10,521 bases of DNA from an uncultured Collinsella sp. (GTDB lineage Bacteria; Actinomycetota; Coriobacteriia; Coriobacteriales; Coriobacteriaceae): contig URWC01000055.1 of NCBI GenBank assembly GCA_900551555.1, positions 1-10,521 of the forward strand, written 5' to 3'. The translations under genes and the position numbers were made by a program. Shown here in pieces: positions 1 through 7,193 of this stretch (its first letter is position 1; every line of letters begins with the position of its first letter). The notes under the pieces are model-generated. The model saw nothing but the letters and a program-made list of their open reading frames with translations. It had not been told where the DNA came from and did no database searches.

Positions 1-29
1 ACCTTCATTACTCCAACGACGAATTCTAG
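1..29 (+). CDS. C-terminal tail of an upstream gene (partial)
   Basis: Reading from base 3, the plus strand encodes Leu-His-Tyr-Ser-Asn-Asp-Glu-Phe followed by TAG at 27-29. An intergenic region with a strong palindrome follows, which fits the end of a real plus-strand gene converging on the arginine operon. Eight residues are far too few to identify the protein. The call rests only on the open frame, its stop and the palindrome 29 bp downstream. It could be chance, since the other frames are also short here. Confidence 0.4.
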
Positions 30-57
30 GCGGTGTCCCCTCCCTTTCAAGAAAGAG

Positions 58-83
58 AAGAGGCGGGGCATGCCCCGCCTCTT
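58..83. terminator. 26-bp perfect palindrome, probable bidirectional terminator
   Basis: Bases 58-70 and 71-83 are exact reverse complements, giving an 11-bp GC-rich stem with a four-base loop. It lies between the plus-strand gene tail ending at 29 and the minus-strand arginine operon ending at 308, where a shared terminator is expected. Read on the minus strand, the hairpin is followed by a pyrimidine tract (TTCTCTTTCTT). On the plus strand only two T residues follow, so termination should be better for minus-strand transcripts. Confidence 0.65.
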
Positions 84-307
84 ACACCACATCTCTGCGC
101 GCTACCATTTCGACTTGCCATCTGGCCTTATTAGTCCAAAATTGCTGCTACCAAATCGGTAACAGTACTCATATTTGATGTTTTTTGACCAGCAGGTCTC
201 CCTGCCTTAGCAAATCTAAGGCAAAACGGGCTCCAGACCGCTGAATCATGCCGCATAGGGCACGTCCGCAGTCCGGAACTCGGTCCAAATTGAGTTATTG
301 CGCCGCG
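84..307. other. Intergenic region downstream of argD with small hairpins
   Basis: No convincing gene is visible. Two small hairpins are present. One is 145-152 with 158-165: eight positions, one mismatch, five-base loop. On the minus strand it is followed by CAATTTT, so it could be a weak intrinsic terminator for argD. The other is 203-210 with 216-223: a perfect 8-bp stem with loop CAAAT and no T tract on either strand. A run of six T residues at 181-186 is not attached to a hairpin in terminator orientation. No tRNA or known riboswitch pattern was recognised. Confidence 0.4.
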
Positions 308-1591
308 TTAGCCCAAAACACCCGACAGGATCTCGATCAGACTGTCCACGTCGGCTTCCTCGCAGACGAGTGGCGGCAGGAAACGCAGCGTATGCGCACC
401 CGTAGCGTTGATCACGGCACCGGCGGCCAGCGCGCGGGCAACAACACCATGCGCGTCGCCCGCGGCATCATCCAAATCACAGCCGAGCATCAAGCCGCGG
501 CCACGTACCTCGGTCACGTGCGGCAGCTTGGCGAGCTTTGCCTCCATATAGGCGCCCACCTTGGCAGCATGGTCGGCATAATCGCCGCGCACGAGCGCGG
601 AGAGCGTCGCGGCGCACGCCGAGACGGCCAAGCAGCTACCGCCAAAGGTCGAGCCGTGGTCCCCCGGCTTAAACACGTCGGCAATCTCCTTCTTTGCCAC
701 CACGGCACCCATGGGCACGCCATCGGCAATGCCCTTGGCAAGGCTCATAATGTCGGGCTCCACGCCATAGGTTTGGAATGCAAATGGCTTGCCAGAGCGG
801 AAGATGCCGCACTGGACCTCGTCGGCGATAAGCACGGCACCCACCTCGTGCGCCAAGTCGCGCGCCGTAGCCATAAACTCCTCGGTCATGGGATGCACAC
901 CGCTCTCACCCTGGATCGGCTCGAGCATCACGGCGCAAATTTCGCTCCCCAGCTGCTTAAAGATCGCACGCAGCTCATCCACATCGTTGGGCGTGCAGGC
1001 CACAAAGCCACCCGGCAGCGGGCGGAAGCTGTCCTGCAGCCAATCCTGCATGGTGGCGGCAATGGTCTCGAGCGTACGGCCGTGGAAGCCGCCGCGCATG
1101 CACACGATGGTGTTGCCGCCATTACCGGCACGCTTGGCGTACAGGCGCGCGAGCTTCATCGAGCCCTCGTTGGCCTCGGCGCCAGAGTTGGCAAAGAAGG
1201 TCTCCCAAACCTGCTCATCCGCAGCCGGGGCACCAAGAGCAGCTGCCGTGGTCTCATCGCCGGCGACAATGGCATCGGCAAGCACGCGCGCACCATCTAC
1301 GTCGTCGTTAGCAAGCTTGGACAGCAGCGCCGCGACCTGCCCGCGCTGCTCAATGTAGAAGTAATTGGAGACATGCATGAGCTTTTTGGTCTGTGCCTCG
1401 AGCGCCGAGAGCACAGCCGGGTCGCCATGACCTAGGCTGCACACGCCGATGCCGGCAAGAAAGTCGAGGTACTCACGGCCATCGTCGCCGGTGAGCTTCA
1501 TGCCGTGACCCTCGACAAACTCGACCGGAGAGCGGCCAAAGGTATGCATAACGTAATGGGATTCAAGCGATTGCTGAGCTGCAAGTGACAT
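308..1591 (-). CDS. argD: Acetylornithine aminotransferase ArgD
   Basis: A 427-residue cytosolic, PLP-dependent class-III aminotransferase. It converts N-acetylglutamate semialdehyde plus glutamate to N-acetylornithine and 2-oxoglutarate. Visible motifs are the phosphate-binding SGAEAN (136-141), FHGRT (169-173, with a substrate-carboxylate arginine), the cofactor-ring motif IADEVQCG (255-262), the Schiff-base lysine K286 in SLAKG, STFGG (314-318) and LRFLPPL (402-408). It is somewhat longer than typical ArgD (about 400 residues) because residues 95-127, between NYFY and the TFFANSG strand, form an Ala/Asp-rich insertion of roughly 30 residues. The ATG is preceded by AAAGG. The gene is last in argCJBD, 69 nt after argB. 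Related ornithine, GABA and succinylornithine aminotransferases share these motifs, and operon context decides the call. Confidence 0.95.
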   Translation of the reverse strand: MSLAAQQSLESHYVMHTFGRSPVEFVEGHGMKLTGDDGREYLDFLAGIGVCSLGHGDPAVLSALEAQTKKLMHVSNYFYIEQRGQVAALLSKLANDDVDGARVLADAIVAGDETTAAALGAPAADEQVWETFFANSGAEANEGSMKLARLYAKRAGNGGNTIVCMRGGFHGRTLETIAATMQDWLQDSFRPLPGGFVACTPNDVDELRAIFKQLGSEICAVMLEPIQGESGVHPMTEEFMATARDLAHEVGAVLIADEVQCGIFRSGKPFAFQTYGVEPDIMSLAKGIADGVPMGAVVAKKEIADVFKPGDHGSTFGGSCLAVSACAATLSALVRGDYADHAAKVGAYMEAKLAKLPHVTEVRGRGLMLGCDLDDAAGDAHGVVARALAAGAVINATGAHTLRFLPPLVCEEADVDSLIEILSGVLG

Positions 1592-1660
1592 GGGATGCCT
1601 TTCGTTGAGCGCCAGACGGCGCGGGGCTATGGGTGCAGGAATGGGGCGGCTGCGGGTCAG

Positions 1661-2641
1661 CTAGACCGTCTGAAGCTTCTCGACCTCGTCAAGGTTTTCG
1701 GTCAGACGCGCAGCAAACGTCGAAAGCGGATGCGGATGCGTATCGAACTCGTAAGCCGTCTCGGTGGAATGGATCACGGTACCGACGCCGGCATCGGTCA
1801 GCAGCTCCAGCAGCAGCGAATGCGGCGTGGTGCCGTTGATGATGTGAGCACGAAATACGCCGCCGGCAAGCGCATCGACGGCCGCGCGCAGCTTGGGAAT
1901 CATGCCCTTATCGACCTCGCCGCCGTAGAGCATCTCGTTAACCTCGTCGAGCGTTAGGTTGGAGATAAGCGAGTCCTTGTCGCTAAAGTCCTTGTACAGG
2001 CCATCGACATCGGTCAAAAAGATCGCCTTATGCGCGTGGAGCGCCGCAGCAACGGCACCGGCGGCGGTATCGGCGTTGATGTTGAAGAAACCGCCGTCCT
2101 CCCCCGCCGCGACGGTTGCGATGACGGGGATGTACTCGCTGTCGAGTAAGCGCTCGATATAGTCGGTGTTGACGTGCGTCACTTTGCCCACGCGACCGAG
2201 CTCGGGGTCGAGCGGCTCGGCGATGAGCGTGCCGGCATCGCTGCCCGACACGCCCACGGCCAGGTTGCCGTGGTGGTTGATGGCAGCAACCAGCTCCTGG
2301 TTGACCTTGCCGCCCAACACCTCGCGCACGATATCCATAGTCGCCGGCGTGGTCACGCGCTGGCCGTTCTTAAACTCGACGGGAATATCGTAATGGCTCA
2401 GCGCCTCGTTGATAGCCTTGCCGCCGCCGTGCACGATGACGGGGCGCATACCGATGATCTTGAGCAAAACGATGTCGCTCATCACGTCGCGGCGCAGCTG
2501 CTCATCAACCATGGCGGCTCCGCCATATTTGATAACAACCGTCTTGCCGGTCAGGTTCTTAATCCACGGCAGCGCTTCGAACAGCAGCTGCGCGGTTGCT
2601 TCGTTGGATTCGCTCGAACGACAATCGCGTGCGAATTTCAT
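1661..2641 (-). CDS. argB: N-acetylglutamate kinase ArgB, probably arginine-sensitive type
   Basis: A 326-residue amino-acid kinase that phosphorylates N-acetylglutamate with ATP, the second step of arginine synthesis. Seen are the ATP-site lysine motif VIKYGG (K38), the glycine-rich HGGGK (71-75), the substrate arginine in NGQRVT (R95), NINAD (187-191), TDVDGL (210-215) and the catalytic lysine K250 in GMIPK. About 30 residues precede the first strand, including QLLFEALPWI. Arginine-inhibited hexameric enzymes such as those of Thermotoga and Pseudomonas have such an N-terminal helix, while the insensitive E. coli enzyme lacks it. Feedback inhibition by arginine is therefore inferred. A C-terminal extension of about 27 residues follows STETAYEF. 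GAGG upstream of the ATG serves as ribosome site. It starts 81 nt after the argJ stop. Confidence 0.96.
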   Translation of the reverse strand: MKFARDCRSSESNEATAQLLFEALPWIKNLTGKTVVIKYGGAAMVDEQLRRDVMSDIVLLKIIGMRPVIVHGGGKAINEALSHYDIPVEFKNGQRVTTPATMDIVREVLGGKVNQELVAAINHHGNLAVGVSGSDAGTLIAEPLDPELGRVGKVTHVNTDYIERLLDSEYIPVIATVAAGEDGGFFNINADTAAGAVAAALHAHKAIFLTDVDGLYKDFSDKDSLISNLTLDEVNEMLYGGEVDKGMIPKLRAAVDALAGGVFRAHIINGTTPHSLLLELLTDAGVGTVIHSTETAYEFDTHPHPLSTFAARLTENLDEVEKLQTV

Positions 2642-2722
2642 AATCTGCCTCGTCTTTCATATCGTTATCGCGCCGTGCTCCGCTGTCCGCAATCGCGGCA
2701 AGATGCGCAGCGTGCCCGGAAT

Positions 2723-3991
2723 CTAGGAACGGTAGTCACCGTTGATGGAGATGTACTCATGCGTGAGGTCGCAGGTCCACACGGTCGTTGCCGCGTCGCC
2801 TGCGCCCAGGTCGGCCGAGATCACGATCTCGGGCGCCTCAAAACGTCGCAGAGCCTCGTCCTCGTCAAAGGGAACAGTCAGACCGTCGCGGCAGACCGGC
2901 ATGCCCATCATGTCGATGGAAACGTCTTCCTGATTAAACTTCACGCCGCACTTGCCGAGCGCCATGGCAACGCGGCCCCAGTTGCAGTCGTGACCGGCAA
3001 TGCAGGTCTTGACGAGCGGCGAGTTGGCGACGGCACGGGCGGCGATATCGGCTTCCTCGTCGTTGGCGGCGCCGGTAACGTTAACCGTCACGAGCTTTGA
3101 CGCACCCTCGCCATCGGCCGCGATGTTGCGCGCCAGGCTCTCGCACACCTCGTGCACGGCAAAGGCCAACTCATCAAAGGCGTCAGTGCCCTCGACGATG
3201 GTCTCGGCATCTGCGGCTGCAGCGCCAGAAGCAAGCATGATACAGGTGTCGTTGGTCGAGGTATCGGAATCGACTGTCACCTTATTGAAGGTCTGCTTAA
3301 CGGTCGAGAGCAACAGGGCGTGGAGCGCCGCCGGCTCGACGGGGGCATCGGTAGTAATGACCGCGATCATGGTGGCCATATTGGGCATGATCATGCCCGA
3401 GCCCTTGCACATGCCGCCTACCGTATAGACATTGCCCGCATGACCCGCAGCCTCACTGACGTAGGACACGGCGTACTCCTTGGAGTGCGTGTCGGTCGTC
3501 ATGATGGCGCGAGCGGCATCGGCGCCACCGTGGGCGGAGAGCGCCTCGTAGGCAGCAGGAATGGCTGTCTCAAACGTGTCGATCGGCAGAATCTGGCCAA
3601 TCACGCCCGTGGAGGCAACCAGAATCTGCTGGGGCTCGCAGCCGATGACCTGCGATGCGATGCTGCACGTCTCGCGCGCGCAGGCAAGGCCGGTCTCGCC
3701 CGTGGCGGCGTTCGCGTTGCCGGAGTTGATTGAAACACCGGCGATGATACCGTAGCCCTTGTCCGCACCGCCCAGGTTGGCACGGCTCACCTGCACGGGC
3801 GCCGCGCAAAAGCGGTTGGTGGTAAACACGCCGGCACCGGGACAGGGTTTATCGGGCACGACGAGCGTGTAATCCAGACGCTCGGGGTTTTTGCGGAACC
3901 CAGCGTGGATGCCTGCAGCCTTAAAACCAGCCGCAGCCGTAACGCCGCCCTCGACGGCGCGAATCTTGATATCAAACAGGTCGGTGTTCAT
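2723..3991 (-). CDS. argJ: Bifunctional ornithine acetyltransferase / N-acetylglutamate synthase ArgJ
   Basis: A 422-residue protein of the ArgJ family. It transfers the acetyl group of N-acetylornithine to glutamate, releasing ornithine and regenerating N-acetylglutamate. Many members also use acetyl-CoA to make N-acetylglutamate. The precursor cleaves itself between A206 and T207 in PNMATM, and T207 becomes the N-terminal nucleophile of the beta chain. The oxyanion-hole STG (127-129) and the C-terminal NGDYRS match the family. Whether it is bifunctional or ornithine-only cannot be decided by eye. AAGGAG at 4003-4008 lies 11 nt before the ATG, slightly far. The 134-nt gap from argC is the longest in the operon and contains a small hairpin (4074-4079 with 4084-4089), which might moderate transcription or stabilise RNA ends. 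Confidence 0.96.
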   Translation of the reverse strand: MNTDLFDIKIRAVEGGVTAAAGFKAAGIHAGFRKNPERLDYTLVVPDKPCPGAGVFTTNRFCAAPVQVSRANLGGADKGYGIIAGVSINSGNANAATGETGLACARETCSIASQVIGCEPQQILVASTGVIGQILPIDTFETAIPAAYEALSAHGGADAARAIMTTDTHSKEYAVSYVSEAAGHAGNVYTVGGMCKGSGMIMPNMATMIAVITTDAPVEPAALHALLLSTVKQTFNKVTVDSDTSTNDTCIMLASGAAAADAETIVEGTDAFDELAFAVHEVCESLARNIAADGEGASKLVTVNVTGAANDEEADIAARAVANSPLVKTCIAGHDCNWGRVAMALGKCGVKFNQEDVSIDMMGMPVCRDGLTVPFDEDEALRRFEAPEIVISADLGAGDAATTVWTCDLTHEYISINGDYRS

Positions 3992-4125
3992 CGTCCCTAC
4001 GACTCCTTATGTCAAACAAAAAACGGACATCGGTTGGTGCGCCATGCCAGTCGTGATCATGAGACCAGCTTAAGAGTGGCGCCCCACTCGATGCCCGACT
4101 ACCAAATCGTCAACAATCGAATGTG

Positions 4126-5196
4126 CTACACCGGGCACGCCACTGTGGGCAAGCCTCGTCGCTCGTCAAAGCCAAAGACGATATTGGCGCACTGGACCGC
4201 TTGGCCCGCAGCGCCCTTGCACAGATTGTCGATGGCGCCCGTCGCCACCAGCACGCCCGCACGCTTGTTGAGTGCAAGACCAATCTGGGCGGCGTTGGTG
4301 CCGACGACCGAAGCCGTCTTGGGCTGCTGGCCGGCATCGAGCACGCGCACAAAGGTGCGTCCAGCGTAGAACTGCTTGTAATAGTCGACGACATCCTCAA
4401 GAGCCAGGGAGTCGATGGCCTGCGGCGTGAGCGGCAGCGTCACCGTGGAGAGCAGGCCGCGCTTGAGCGGTGCCAGATGCGGGGTGAAGACGACGCGATC
4501 GGTCAGGCCAAGGATTTGCTCAATCTCGGGCGTGTGGCGATGCTTGCCCACGCCGTAGGCCTCCAAGTTCTCGTCAGCGCTGCAAAAATGCGTACGAGCA
4601 TTGCAGGACTTGCCGGCACCCGTCACACCGCTGATGGCATCAACGATCACGGGGCCGCTCTGGGCAACCCAGCCAGCGCGCACGGCGGGCGCGGCGGCAA
4701 GGCTCGTTGCGGTGGGATAGCAACCGGCGCAGGCGACCAGCACGGGTTTGCCGTCGGCATGGTCGGATGCGGCGGTCTCCAAGTCCCGGCAGAATAGCTC
4801 GGGCAGGCCAAAGGCACGGGTCTTGAGCAGCTCGGGGCTCGTATGCTCGGCGGCATACCACGTCTCAAAGACGGACGCGTCGTTCAGGCGGTAGTCGGCC
4901 GAAAGATCAAAGCAGGAGACGCCCGATGCAAGCAGCGCGGGCACCTGTGCCATGGCAGCCGTGTGCGGCACGGCAAGAAAAACCGCATCGCAGCTCTTAA
5001 GCTCGGGGGCGTCATGCGTGGTGAAAACCAGATCGCTCACGCCAGCAAAGCTCGGATACACCGCGGACAGCGGCTGGCCGGCATCGGCGTTGGACGTAAT
5101 GGCAACAAGTTCAAACTCGGGATGGCCGAGCACGAGGCGAATGAGCTCGGCTCCGGCATATCCAGCCGCGCCGACGATTCCAACCTTCAATGACAT
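4126..5196 (-). CDS. argC: N-acetyl-gamma-glutamyl-phosphate reductase ArgC
   Basis: A 356-residue NADPH-dependent reductase that turns N-acetylglutamyl phosphate into the semialdehyde, the third step of arginine synthesis. The N-terminal Rossmann motif is GAAGYAG (9-15). The catalytic cysteine is C159 in AGCYPT. SGVTGAG (189-195) and HRHTPEI (219-225, with the catalytic histidine) follow, and the C-terminal NLCKGAAGQAVQ loop is intact. Length is normal for the family. It is the first gene of argCJBD: AAGGAG at 5203-5208 lies six bases before the ATG, and the intergenic region upstream carries an ArgR-like operator. The acetylated route plus argJ indicates the cyclic pathway. The remaining genes (argF, argG, argH, argR) are not in the window. 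Confidence 0.97.
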   Translation of the reverse strand: MSLKVGIVGAAGYAGAELIRLVLGHPEFELVAITSNADAGQPLSAVYPSFAGVSDLVFTTHDAPELKSCDAVFLAVPHTAAMAQVPALLASGVSCFDLSADYRLNDASVFETWYAAEHTSPELLKTRAFGLPELFCRDLETAASDHADGKPVLVACAGCYPTATSLAAAPAVRAGWVAQSGPVIVDAISGVTGAGKSCNARTHFCSADENLEAYGVGKHRHTPEIEQILGLTDRVVFTPHLAPLKRGLLSTVTLPLTPQAIDSLALEDVVDYYKQFYAGRTFVRVLDAGQQPKTASVVGTNAAQIGLALNKRAGVLVATGAIDNLCKGAAGQAVQCANIVFGFDERRGLPTVACPV

Positions 5197-5281
5197 ATCA
5201 GACTCCTTGTCTGCGATTTATGCACCGATGCGCATTTCGCAGTGGTCGTTATGAAGTGGGTTGAAACTTTAGCACCAAAAG

Positions 5282-5318
5282 ATGCATGAACACGTAAATG
5301 GCTTGCATATTCATGCAT
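5282..5318. promoter_or_regulatory. Putative ArgR operator (paired ARG-box-like dyads) upstream of argC
   Basis: The segment carries a perfect 9-bp inverted repeat, ATGCATGAA (5282-5290) and TTCATGCAT (5310-5318). The right half is itself a dyad, TGCAT-ATTC-ATGCA (5304-5317). This resembles ARG boxes of actinobacteria and E. coli, which contain TGCAT or TGAAT arms. A weaker dyad (4 of 8 positions) is centred 21 bp away, the spacing at which ArgR hexamers bind paired boxes. It lies 86-122 bp upstream of argC in an otherwise gene-free region. No convincing argC -35/-10 pair could be picked out, so its position relative to the promoter is unknown. Confidence 0.55.
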
Positions 5319-5323
5319 TGAAA

Positions 5324-5353
5324 CAATCCCGACACATTCGCTTGAAGGGATTG
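5324..5353. other. Short inverted repeat between arg operator and terminator
   Basis: CAATCCC (5324-5330) and GGGATTG (5347-5353) are exact reverse complements with a 16-base spacer. The repeat sits between the ArgR-like site and the long hairpin at 5363-5416. It may add to the terminator region of the riboflavin operon or be a protein site. No T tract follows on either strand. Confidence 0.3.
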
Positions 5354-5362
5354 ACAAATGGA

Positions 5363-5416
5363 GCGGGCCCCGTATTGACCGGCGCTCCTAACGGCACCGG
5401 GCAATACGGGGCCCGC
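5363..5416 (-). terminator. Long hairpin ending the riboflavin operon
   Basis: GCGGGCCCCGTATTG (5363-5377) and its exact complement at 5402-5416 form a 15-bp stem. After one mismatch it continues with a 4-bp CCGG/CCGG stem and a 14-base loop. It begins 38 bp past the stop codon of the last operon gene, as expected of a terminator. The following minus-strand sequence (TCCATTTGTC) has only a weak T tract, so termination may be partial or the hairpin may mainly protect the 3' end. Read-through would enter the arginine operon. Confidence 0.6.
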
Positions 5417-5453
5417 CCATGCGAAAACCAAGTTGTTAGGATGAGCCAGCCGG

Positions 5454-5864
5454 CTAGAGCTCGACCGGCACCCATTCGTCGTGATTGCAGATAAAAGCCT
5501 CGGGATCCTCGACGCTAAAGAAGACGAGCGTGGGGTCGTTAGGCCCCTCATAGTGCTCGCCCAGGTGCTCTAGATGCTTCCACCCGGCTTCGCGCATTTC
5601 GTCTAAAGCCCGGTCATCCAAGCCGGCACGCCCGCGCAAGATGAGCCAGCCATGGCCCGGCCACCAACTCGTGGCCTCGAAGCGCTGGTTTTGCAGCAGC
5701 TCTTGCCACACATCTTTGGTGCGCGCCGTTACAAACCACAGCTTGCCATCCTGGATCTGCGCAAACGAAAACGGACGCACATGTGGCTGTCCGTCAACGC
5801 TCGTCGCCAAATACCATGCCGGCACTGACGTCAGATACTCCAAAACCGTATTCAATCCGTCCAT
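5454..5864 (-). CDS. Pyridoxamine 5'-phosphate oxidase-family protein (second copy)
   Basis: A 136-residue protein of the FMN-binding split-barrel superfamily. PAWYLATS (15-22), then HVRPFSF (28-34), then DGKLWFVTARTKDVW (39-53) is the usual beta-strand and FMN-phosphate-binding order of small PPOX-like proteins. The substrate is unknown, and such proteins act on varied small molecules or only bind flavin. It is clearly paralogous to the gene just upstream, sharing the PAWYLAT, VRPFSFA, DGKLWF, KDVW and FFSV blocks. The start chosen is the ATG at 5864, because AGGAGG lies four bases before it. A GTG five codons earlier would put that site inside the gene. It starts 51 nt after its paralogue and is the last gene before the long hairpin. 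Confidence 0.85.
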   Translation of the reverse strand: MDGLNTVLEYLTSVPAWYLATSVDGQPHVRPFSFAQIQDGKLWFVTARTKDVWQELLQNQRFEATSWWPGHGWLILRGRAGLDDRALDEMREAGWKHLEHLGEHYEGPNDPTLVFFSVEDPEAFICNHDEWVPVEL

Positions 5865-5915
5865 GTGTCCTCCTGGCACTAGCTAATTCAGAACGGGTAG
5901 TTAATTTGAGACGCG

Positions 5916-6362
5916 CTAGAGCTCCAGGCGCTCCTCGCTGCCGTCGATATCGCAGAAGCGCGCGGCAATGTTGCGGACCGAAAAGAAAGCAAGGCGGCCG
6001 TCGTTGGCACTATCGTGTTGCTCGCCAATGCCCACCATGTGCTTAAAGCCCGCTTGGCGCACCTTGTCGCTCACAACTGCATCATCCTCGAGCGCGGCCT
6101 CGCCAGTTAACACGATCCAACATTCCCCCGGCTTCCAGCCCGAGAGCTCAAACTTGGGATTCGCACTCAGCTCCGCCCACACATCCTTGTCGCGCGACGT
6201 GCAAAACCACAACTTACCGTCATCGACCATGGCAAACGAAAACGGCCTCACGCGAGGCTGATGCCCGTCGCTTGCATCGGTCGTGGCCAGATACCACGCC
6301 GGAATGCGCCTGAGATACGAACAGGCGCGCTCAAGCTGAGCCGTGCGGTCGTTGTCGGTCAT
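5916..6362 (-). CDS. Pyridoxamine 5'-phosphate oxidase-family protein (first copy)
   Basis: A 148-residue small split-barrel protein expected to bind FMN in the cytosol. Key blocks are IPAWYLATT (20-28), RVRPFSFAMVDDGKLWF (37-53), SRDKDVWAEL (56-65) and AFFSV (125-129). Compared with its downstream neighbour it has about 12 more residues, mostly in the N-terminus and the ATTDASDGHQ loop. The reaction is not known. A true PdxH-type pyridoxine oxidase is longer (over 200 residues), so gene symbol pdxH is not used. An AAGGGG-type ribosome site precedes the ATG by five bases. It begins 30 nt after ecfT, so it is probably co-transcribed with riboflavin uptake genes, which suits a flavin-dependent protein. 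Confidence 0.87.
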   Translation of the reverse strand: MTDNDRTAQLERACSYLRRIPAWYLATTDASDGHQPRVRPFSFAMVDDGKLWFCTSRDKDVWAELSANPKFELSGWKPGECWIVLTGEAALEDDAVVSDKVRQAGFKHMVGIGEQHDSANDGRLAFFSVRNIAARFCDIDGSEERLEL

Positions 6363-6392
6363 AGGGACCCCTTTCTTGCGCTCGAATCGCGC

Positions 6393-7193
6393 CTAAACAA
6401 GTTGAAGGTTGATGACGATGACACACGCGAGCAGCAGCGCCGTCACCACCGCGGCCAGTGCATCCCCGCGGCCAAACGTAAGTGCATGCAGACGCGTGCG
6501 TCCCTGTTCGCCGTGATAGCAGCGCGCATCCATGGCAGCAGACAGCGTCTCGGCATGGCGGAACACGCCCGTGAACAGCGGAATCGCCACACTGCCGAGC
6601 ATACGCACGCCGCCGAGCGGACCGCCCGTCACGCGCGCGCCGCGGCTTGCCTGCGCATCGGCCGTCTGTTTCATCTCAGTGGCAAACTGCGGCATAAAGC
6701 GCAGCGCGATACCCATAATCATGCCGAGCTCGTGCGCAGGAAGTCCCACACGCGCAAACGGCGCGAGCAGGCGCTCAAAGCCCGCGGTGAGGTCGAGCGT
6801 GGGCGTGGTGAGCGTAATGGCGCTCATGCCGGCCATCATCAAGCTCAGGCGGCACGCCATAAAGGCGGCAGAACGCAGCGAGCCCTCGCTTATCTGCAGA
6901 AAGCCGAGCTGCCACAGGATGCGCCCGCTCTGGTCGGAAAACAGGTTGAGCACCGCGACCACCACGACAATCGCCAGCAATGGTGCCATCGATGATAGGA
7001 CCCGGCGCAACGGCACCCGGGACACGGTATAAATCAGGACAATGAAGATTGCGACCGAGGCCAGTCCGCAGAAGCTGCTGACTGTGAGCGTCGTGATCAG
7101 AAACACAAAGCCCAAGAGCAACTTAGTTCGCGGGTCCAGGCGGTGGATCGCACTATCGCCGGGATAGTAGCTGCCAAACGAAAACACCTCCAT
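6393..7193 (-). CDS. ecfT: ECF transporter transmembrane component EcfT
   Basis: A 266-residue membrane protein that couples the ATPase dimer to the substrate-binding S component. The family signature SAIHRLDPRTKLLL (14-27) is followed by hydrophobic segments around 25-57, 69-84, 108-130 and 244-264. The two cytoplasmic coupling motifs that dock onto the ATPases are seen as QASRGA (181-186) and MDARCYHG (221-228), where the usual glycine after Ala-Arg is Cys. ARC variants are, as far as I recall, found in other EcfT proteins, so this need not mean loss of function. The ATG shares its A with the TAA stop of the ATPase gene (TAATG), and AGGAGG precedes it by seven bases, indicating translational coupling. 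Confidence 0.94.
   Translation of the reverse strand: MEVFSFGSYYPGDSAIHRLDPRTKLLLGFVFLITTLTVSSFCGLASVAIFIVLIYTVSRVPLRRVLSSMAPLLAIVVVVAVLNLFSDQSGRILWQLGFLQISEGSLRSAAFMACRLSLMMAGMSAITLTTPTLDLTAGFERLLAPFARVGLPAHELGMIMGIALRFMPQFATEMKQTADAQASRGARVTGGPLGGVRMLGSVAIPLFTGVFRHAETLSAAMDARCYHGEQGRTRLHALTFGRGDALAAVVTALLLACVIVINLQLV

Noticed and set aside
248..1435. Long plus-strand open frame of 395 codons opposite argD
   Set aside because: It is the antisense shadow of argD. The composition is biased by reverse codons (rich in His, Arg, Ala), no domain is recognisable, and the minus-strand protein has all family motifs.
2174..3733. Plus-strand open frames opposite argB and argJ
   Set aside because: Same antisense effect of GC-rich codon structure. 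The overlapping minus-strand genes are unmistakable and no ribosome site or family pattern supports the plus frames.
4010..4015. TTGACA-like -35 on the minus strand in the argC-argJ gap
   Set aside because: The matching -10 position falls at the argJ start codon and has no TATAAT-like sequence, so an internal promoter is not supported.
5351..5356. TTGACA on the plus strand before the long hairpin
   Set aside because: No -10 at the right distance and no plus-strand gene follows. The region is better explained as terminator of the minus-strand operon.
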